From Butyricicoccus_A sp963601915 (GTDB lineage: Bacteria > Bacillota > Clostridia > Oscillospirales > Butyricicoccaceae), in assembly GCA_963601915.1 (NCBI GenBank), contig CAVCGL010000010.1:39864-103863 (forward strand): a stretch of DNA of 64,000 nt, in the 5' to 3' direction. The notes under the pieces were generated by a model, which saw nothing but the letters and a program-made list of their open reading frames with translations, made no database searches and had not been told where the DNA came from. A program made the translations under genes and the position numbers. Positions 59,636-64,000 of this stretch are shown piece by piece (the first letter of the stretch is position 1; each line of letters begins with the position of its first letter).

Positions 59636-61435
59636 TTACTCCTCCATCAGCTGTTCCATTTCTGTGATTAACTCATCGAACAGCTGGAGTGCTTCGTGGA
59701 TCGGGGTAGTCGATGCCATATCGACACCGGCACCGCGCAGCAGAGAAATTGGGTCGGTCGAGCAGCCGCCGGACAAGAACTGGATATAGTCCTTAACTGC
59801 TGGTGTGCCTTCCTTGAGAATGCGGCGGGACAGAGCAATGGCGGCAGAGTAACCGGTCGCATACTGATAGACATAATAGTCGTAATAGAAATGTGGGATG
59901 CGTGCCCATTCCAAATCAATTTCCTTGTCGATGACAATGCCATCGCCGAAATACTGATGGTTCAGCTCGTGATACAGCGCGTTGAGAGATTCTGCCGTCA
60001 GGCTCTCGCCGTGCTCATTGCGGCGGTTGATCTCCAACTCGAATTCTGCGAACATAGTCTGACGATACAGCGTTGTGCGGAACTGTTCGAGGAAATAGTT
60101 GATGAGATACGCACGGCGTTTTTTGTCTTTGGTCGTCTTGAGCAGATGCTGCATGAGCAATGCTTCATTGCAGGTCGAGGCAACTTCGGCGACAAAGATG
60201 CTGTAATTGGAATACGCAACCGGCTGATGCTTGTTGGACAAATACGAATGAATGGCATGACCCATTTCGTGTGCCAGCGTAAACATGCTGTCCAGCGTGC
60301 CCGAATAATTGAGCAGGACATACGGATGCTTGCGCAGACCGGCAGAATATGCGCCGGAGCACTTGCCGACGTTCTCGTAGACATCAATCCAGCGGTTGTC
60401 AAAGCCTTCCTTGAGAATCGCACGATAGTCGTCACCCATACAAGCGAGGGCATCATATACGGTCTGCTTGGCTTCTTCATAAGGAATATCGACATCCACA
60501 TCGCTGACAATCGGCGTGTACAGATCGTACATGTGCAGCTCATCGACACCGAGCAACTTGCGGCGCAAATCGACATAGCGATACATCGGAGCCATATTTT
60601 CGTGTACCGCAGAGATCAGATTGGTGTATACTTCGGTCGGCACATAATTGCCATCCAGTGATGCCTGTAACGTCGAATCATATTTGCGGGCATCGGCATA
60701 GAACTTCAGTTGCTTGACCTGCGCTGAGAGCAGAGCGGCGGCAGTGTTGCGGAACTGACCGTATACGCTGTACAGAGATTCAAATGCAGATTTGCGCAGA
60801 ACACGGTCTGCGCTGTGCATGAGCGGAATATAGGTGCCATGGGTGACTGGATGGGACTTGCCGTCTTTGTCGGTTGCTGCCGGGAATTTCAAGTCAGCGT
60901 CGGCAAAAACAGAATAGACACTGTCCGGCGCCTGCGACATTTCACCGGCGGAAGCGAGCAGCTTTTCCTCTGCATCGGACAGGATATGCGCGCGCTTGTT
61001 GCGGATACGGGTCAGAGCCAGACGATAGGTTTCCAGTGCCGGTTCGTCTTTGTAGAACTGTTCCAGTGTGTCATCCGGAATGGACAAAAGCTCCGGCGTT
61101 TCAAAGGAGCTTGCCGCATCGACAGCGACCATCGCGCTCATGGCCTGCGAGGTCATGCCCTGATACAGGGAATTGGCGGTGTCCTCGTCGCTTCTGCGCT
61201 GGGCGTATCCGTACAGGGCATCAAATAACACGCTGATCGAATCACCGAGCTGCAAAAACTCCAGTAATTTTTGTGCGCTGTCACCCAGATGGCCTTTATA
61301 GGCAGCGAGCTGTTCCGGCAGAGCACGGGCTTTTTCCAAATCAGCCTTCCACAAATCGTTGTTTGCATAGACATCTTCCAGTGCCCAGGTATATTTCGGG
61401 TCCGCTTCGCTGCGGACAGGAATTTTCTTTTCCAT
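59636..61435 (-). CDS. pepF: Oligoendopeptidase F
   Basis: The 599-residue M3 metallopeptidase has the zinc motif HEMGHAIHSYL and the downstream Glu region (EVASTCNEALLMQHLL), with PepF-type ends (KYTWALEDVYANNDLWK; LLRGAGVDMASTTPIHEAL). It degrades short peptides in the cytoplasm. The ATG (complement 61433-61435) follows AGGAGG; a start 13 codons upstream has no ribosome site. Monocistronic. Confidence 0.95.
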   Translation of the reverse strand: MEKKIPVRSEADPKYTWALEDVYANNDLWKADLEKARALPEQLAAYKGHLGDSAQKLLEFLQLGDSISVLFDALYGYAQRRSDEDTANSLYQGMTSQAMSAMVAVDAASSFETPELLSIPDDTLEQFYKDEPALETYRLALTRIRNKRAHILSDAEEKLLASAGEMSQAPDSVYSVFADADLKFPAATDKDGKSHPVTHGTYIPLMHSADRVLRKSAFESLYSVYGQFRNTAAALLSAQVKQLKFYADARKYDSTLQASLDGNYVPTEVYTNLISAVHENMAPMYRYVDLRRKLLGVDELHMYDLYTPIVSDVDVDIPYEEAKQTVYDALACMGDDYRAILKEGFDNRWIDVYENVGKCSGAYSAGLRKHPYVLLNYSGTLDSMFTLAHEMGHAIHSYLSNKHQPVAYSNYSIFVAEVASTCNEALLMQHLLKTTKDKKRRAYLINYFLEQFRTTLYRQTMFAEFELEINRRNEHGESLTAESLNALYHELNHQYFGDGIVIDKEIDLEWARIPHFYYDYYVYQYATGYSAAIALSRRILKEGTPAVKDYIQFLSGGCSTDPISLLRGAGVDMASTTPIHEALQLFDELITEMEQLMEE

Positions 61436-61520
61436 GGTGTTGAAACCTCCTGTGAAAAATTTACTGTCAAACAACTTTAGTATAGCATGGTTACGGAAAA
61501 TTTAACAGAAAAATATGAGA

Positions 61521-62012
61521 TTATTCCTCATCCTCTTCGCAGTCTTCTTCTAATTGTTCGTTGCGTTTGGTGCATGCTCTTGCGGTGACAGACAACAGAA
61601 CAAAGGTCAGAACAAACGTAAAGAAAGCGGCAATCAGCGCGCACAGGCACATCAGCTTAGGGGAATTTACAAAATAACCGTTTTTGGTGTAGAGCAGCAG
61701 CGTAAAGATAAAGATACAGATGGCACCGATCATGCTCATCAGGGCATTGTTTTTCGGGTTAGGCTTGAGACGCCAGTCCCACAAGCCGCGGCGGATGCAG
61801 CAAAATTCGGTATATCCGCTCAGCGCGAGCAGCAGAACCGTTGTGCAGCCGACAATGAGGCCGGAAGAATTGGTGAGAACTTCCAACAGCAGCAAGGCTA
61901 AAATGCCGAAGTATGCAAACCAGAAACCACGGTGTTCGATCTGGTACATCTGCTGTTTCTGACGCTCGTCAAGAGCAATCGGGGGGAGTAAATGGATATT
62001 TTTTCTTTTCAT
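61521..62012 (-). CDS. DUF6773-like four-helix membrane protein
   Basis: The 163-residue protein has four hydrophobic helices (FWFAYFGILALLLLEVL; GLIVGCTTVLLLALSG; MSMIGAICIFIFTLLLY; LIAAFFTFVLTFVLLSV) and an acidic tail (EQLEEDCEEDEE). It resembles DUF6773-type proteins, which are usually encoded with a small XRE regulator, as here (3 bp apart). Function unknown. Confidence 0.72.
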   Translation of the reverse strand: MKRKNIHLLPPIALDERQKQQMYQIEHRGFWFAYFGILALLLLEVLTNSSGLIVGCTTVLLLALSGYTEFCCIRRGLWDWRLKPNPKNNALMSMIGAICIFIFTLLLYTKNGYFVNSPKLMCLCALIAAFFTFVLTFVLLSVTARACTKRNEQLEEDCEEDEE

Positions 62013-62015
62013 AGG

Positions 62016-62210
62016 TTATACCTCCCAAAATAAATCGTCCAAAGTTTTATCTAATGCTTTGCAAATGGCAATGCACAAACGAATGGTAGGATTGTAGTCG
62101 CCCTTTTCAATGGCGTTGATTGTCTGGCGGGAGACGCCGACCAGCTCTGCCAGCGCCTGCTGGGAGAGATCTTTTCCGGCACGCGCTGCCTTCAACCGCA
62201 GATTTTTCAT
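62016..62210 (-). CDS. Small XRE/YgzD-type repressor
   Basis: The 64-residue protein is a single Cro/XRE helix-turn-helix (LRLKAARAGKDLSQQALAEL; VGVSRQTINAIEKGDYNPT; CKALDKTLDDLFWEV). The ATG (complement 62208-62210) follows GAAGGAGGG. It is cotranscribed with the membrane gene and most likely represses its own promoter, which carries a small dyad (GTATA-TGC-TATAC). Confidence 0.92.
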   Translation of the reverse strand: MKNLRLKAARAGKDLSQQALAELVGVSRQTINAIEKGDYNPTIRLCIAICKALDKTLDDLFWEV

Positions 62211-62242
62211 GGACTGCCCTCCTTCTGTCTTTCTGTACTTGC

Positions 62243-62271
62243 AGTATATGCTATACACGATAGAATGTCAA
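62243..62271 (-). promoter_or_regulatory. Consensus promoter of the XRE operon
   Basis: On the minus strand TTGACA (complement 62266-62271), a 17-bp spacer and TATACT (62243-62248), with an inverted repeat over the -10 region that could be the operator. Confidence 0.85.
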
Positions 62272-62294
62272 GTATATTTTACATAACGAACGAA

Positions 62295-62328
62295 AGAAAA
62301 GCCATCCTGCTCGCAGGACAGCTTTTCT
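62295..62328 (-). terminator. Terminator after glyS
   Basis: AGAAAAGC (62295-62302) pairs with GCTTTTCT (62321-62328), with an inner TCCTG/CAGGA stem. On the minus strand it ends in a T-rich tract. Confidence 0.65.
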
Positions 62329-62349
62329 CGAATGTTCTGGTTTGTCAGA

Positions 62350-63741
62350 TTAGAATTCGCACTTCTTTGCGATGTAATCCTTGACCTCAGCGATCGGCAG
62401 ACGGATCTGCTCCATGGTATCGCGGTCACGGATGGTTACGCAGCCGTCGGTCTCGGTTTCGAAGTCAACGGTGATGCAGAGCGGGGTGCCGATTTCATCC
62501 TCGCGGCGATAGCGCTTGCCGATGGAACCAGCCTCGTCATAGTCGATCATGAAGTGCTTTGCCAGCTCTTCGTATACCGGCATAGCCTGGTCATGCAGCT
62601 TCTTGGACAGCGGCAGGACAGCAGCCTTGTACGGTGCCAGAGCCGGATGCAGACGCAGAACAACACGAACGTCATCCTTGCCCTTCTTGTCCTGACCAAC
62701 GACTTCCTCGTCGTATGCGTCGCACAGGAATGCCAGAGCAACACGGTCAGCACCCAGAGACGGCTCGATAACATACGGGATGTACTTCTCGCCAGCTTCC
62801 TGATCGAAGTATTCCATAGAAACACCGGAGGTCTTCTGATGCTGGGTCAGGTCGAAGTCGGTGCGGTCAGCAATGCCCCACAGCTCGCCCCAGCCAAACG
62901 GGAACAGGAACTCAATATCGGTGGTAGCATTGGAGTAATGGGACAGCTCTTCCTGCTCATGGTCGCGCAGACGCATGTTCTCTTCCTTGATGCCAAGGCT
63001 GAGCAGGAAGTTCTTGCAGGTGTCCTTCCAGTACTTGAACCACTCCAGATCGGTGCCCGGCTTGCAGAAGAACTCCAGCTCCATCTGCTCGAACTCGCGG
63101 GTACGGAAGGTGAAGTTGCCCGGGGTAATCTCGTTACGGAAGGACTTGCCAACCTGAGCAACACCAAACGGGATCTTGCGGCGAGTGGTGCGCTGTACGT
63201 TCTGGAAGTTTACGAAGATGCCCTGTGCGGTCTCCGGACGCAGGTACAGCTCGTTCTTTGCGTTCTCAGTAACACCCTGGAAGGTCTTGAACATCAGGTT
63301 GAACTGACGAATATCGGTAAAGTTATGACCACCGCAGTTCGGACAAGCGATCTGCTTCTCGTCGATGTAGTCACGCATCTGCTGGTTGCTCCAGCCAGCC
63401 GGATTTTCGCCGGTAGCGTCTTCAATCAGCTGGTCGGCACGATGACGGGTGTGGCAGTCCTTGCAGTCCATCAGCGGATCAGAAAAGCCGCCTACATGGC
63501 CGGAAGCAACCCAGGTCATCGGATTCATCAGGATAGCGGAATCCAGACCGACATTGTACGGGGATTCCTGTACGAACTTCTTTCTCCAAGCGTTCTTGAC
63601 GTTATTCTTGAATTCGACACCAAGCGGGCCGTAATCCCAGGTGTTAGCAAGACCGCCGTAGATCTCGGAGCCGCTGTAAACGAAACCGCGTCCCTTGCAC
63701 AGAGCGACGATTTTGTCCATTGTCTTTTCGGTGTTGTTCAT
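62350..63741 (-). CDS. glyS: Glycyl-tRNA synthetase, single-chain (alpha2) type
   Basis: The 463-residue class II synthetase has the GRGFVYSGSEIYGGLANTWD start, zinc cysteines (CKDCHTRHRAD; CPNCGGHNF), motif 2 (GKSFRNEITPGNFTFRTREF) and motif 3 (EPSLGADRVALAFL), with an anticodon-binding C terminus. This is the dimeric form found in many Firmicutes and eukaryotes, not the bacterial alpha2beta2 form. The leader from its promoter is only about 68 nt, so no T-box is present. Confidence 0.96.
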   Translation of the reverse strand: MNNTEKTMDKIVALCKGRGFVYSGSEIYGGLANTWDYGPLGVEFKNNVKNAWRKKFVQESPYNVGLDSAILMNPMTWVASGHVGGFSDPLMDCKDCHTRHRADQLIEDATGENPAGWSNQQMRDYIDEKQIACPNCGGHNFTDIRQFNLMFKTFQGVTENAKNELYLRPETAQGIFVNFQNVQRTTRRKIPFGVAQVGKSFRNEITPGNFTFRTREFEQMELEFFCKPGTDLEWFKYWKDTCKNFLLSLGIKEENMRLRDHEQEELSHYSNATTDIEFLFPFGWGELWGIADRTDFDLTQHQKTSGVSMEYFDQEAGEKYIPYVIEPSLGADRVALAFLCDAYDEEVVGQDKKGKDDVRVVLRLHPALAPYKAAVLPLSKKLHDQAMPVYEELAKHFMIDYDEAGSIGKRYRREDEIGTPLCITVDFETETDGCVTIRDRDTMEQIRLPIAEVKDYIAKKCEF

Positions 63742-63801
63742 AATTTCTACTCCTTATAGGCGCATATGGCTTATGCACACAAAAAATTTAGTCAAAAGCT
63801 C

Positions 63802-63830
63802 TTGACTATGTTCTTATTATAGCGTATACT
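63802..63830 (+). promoter_or_regulatory. Promoter of tRNA-Pro
   Basis: TTGACT (63802-63807), 17 bp, TATACT (63825-63830), 44 bp before the tRNA. It is interlocked with the glyS promoter on the other strand. Confidence 0.8.
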
Positions 63831-63843
63831 AATTAAATGTCAA
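63816..63843 (-). promoter_or_regulatory. Promoter of glyS
   Basis: On the minus strand TTGACA (complement 63838-63843), a 16-bp spacer and TATAAT (63816-63821). The two divergent promoters overlap by 15 bp, so only one polymerase could bind at a time. Confidence 0.8.
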
Positions 63844-63873
63844 GACATTGTGACTGACAAACCAAATTCACAT

Positions 63874-63949
63874 CCGGGTGTAGCGCAGATGGTAGCGCGC
63901 CTGCTTTGGGAGCAGGATGCCGCAGGTTCGACTCCTGTCACTCGGACCA
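63874..63949 (+). tRNA. tRNA-Pro (anticodon TGG), CCA encoded
   Basis: The acceptor stem CCGGGTG pairs with CACTCGG (one G-U). The anticodon arm CCTGC-TTTGGGA-GCAGG gives anticodon TGG. The T arm contains GGTTCGACTC. The 3' CCA is encoded. The 76-nt length is normal. A terminator follows directly. Confidence 0.97.
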
Positions 63950-63950
63950 T

Positions 63951-64000
63951 AACTGGACACCAGTTTTGATACAATGCGTATCGAAGCGGGTGTCCAGTTT
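63951..64000 (+). terminator. Terminator after tRNA-Pro
   Basis: AACTGGACACC (63952-63962) pairs with GGTGTCCAGTT at the window end. An inner GATAC/GTATC stem lies in the loop. The T run is cut by the window edge. Confidence 0.8.

Noticed and set aside
63742..63840. T-box leader for glyS
   Set aside because: The promoter lies about 68 nt from the start codon, too short for a T-box, and no T-box sequence is seen.

Overview
The window reads as Clostridia (Firmicutes) DNA, probably a gut Oscillospirales/Butyricicoccus-type spore former. The reasons are spoIIGA-sigE, a single-chain glycyl-tRNA synthetase, RNase J, YlmH, an SLH protein, strong AGGAGG ribosome sites, frequent TTG/GTG starts and a Tn916/Tn1549-type conjugative element. 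The genus call is inference only.

Positions 1 to about 26,930 are the right part of an integrative conjugative element (ICE). The left end lies outside the window. The GC-rich backbone runs: PrgI (partial), VirB4 ATPase, BRO antirepressor, cytosine methyltransferase, NlpC/P60 wall hydrolase, DUF4315, DUF4366, topoisomerase III and an ArdA-YodL-DUF4316 protein, closed by a strong terminator at 12,435. A leftward mobilisation block follows (small proteins, MobP-type relaxase, MobC). Next come sigma-like and HTH regulators, Xis, and a Tn916-type integrase at the right end. Between MobC and the regulators sits a clearly more AT-rich cargo (15.66-23.6 kb): ECF transporter S, T and fused A components, an AraC regulator, two YbtP/YbtQ-like fused ABC proteins and a short DtxR/MntR regulator. 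This looks like a metal- or metallophore-uptake island. A 22-bp direct repeat with matching downstream elements precedes both halves of it.

From 26,942 onward the DNA is chromosomal housekeeping. In order it holds: phospholipase C-like protein; ychF; a VanW-family wall protein; metG; a membrane-anchored MerR regulator with ybjQ; tatD; an SLH protein; metY; DUF896, a CCA-adding enzyme with an HMA-like tail and an HD protein; an Ogg-like glycosylase; a phosphodiester glycosidase; glutamine-amidotransferase-like, Smr and cupin genes; an SH3/3D wall protein; rnj; a P5CR-like gene; a thioredoxin reductase-like gene; birA; ylmH; padR. An extracytoplasmic-function (ECF) sigma island follows (52.1-57.0 kb). 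The sporulation pair spoIIGA-sigE, a Myb-like regulator, pepF, a membrane protein with an XRE regulator, glyS and a tRNA-Pro complete the window.

The most interesting signals are these. (1) One promoter pattern, TGTTGCA-N16/17-GTCTTA, precedes the ECF sigma gene itself and two neighbouring units of secreted proteins, suggesting a self-contained cell-surface regulon with tandem paralogues. (2) A CCA-adding enzyme is fused to an HMA-like domain with an altered metal motif. (3) The ICE carries a metallophore-type uptake cargo with paired leader repeats. (4) A junction-like RNA fold lies in the rnj leader. (5) The ICE methyltransferase appears to have two compensating frame switches. (6) WalR-like repeat boxes lie before wall and membrane genes.
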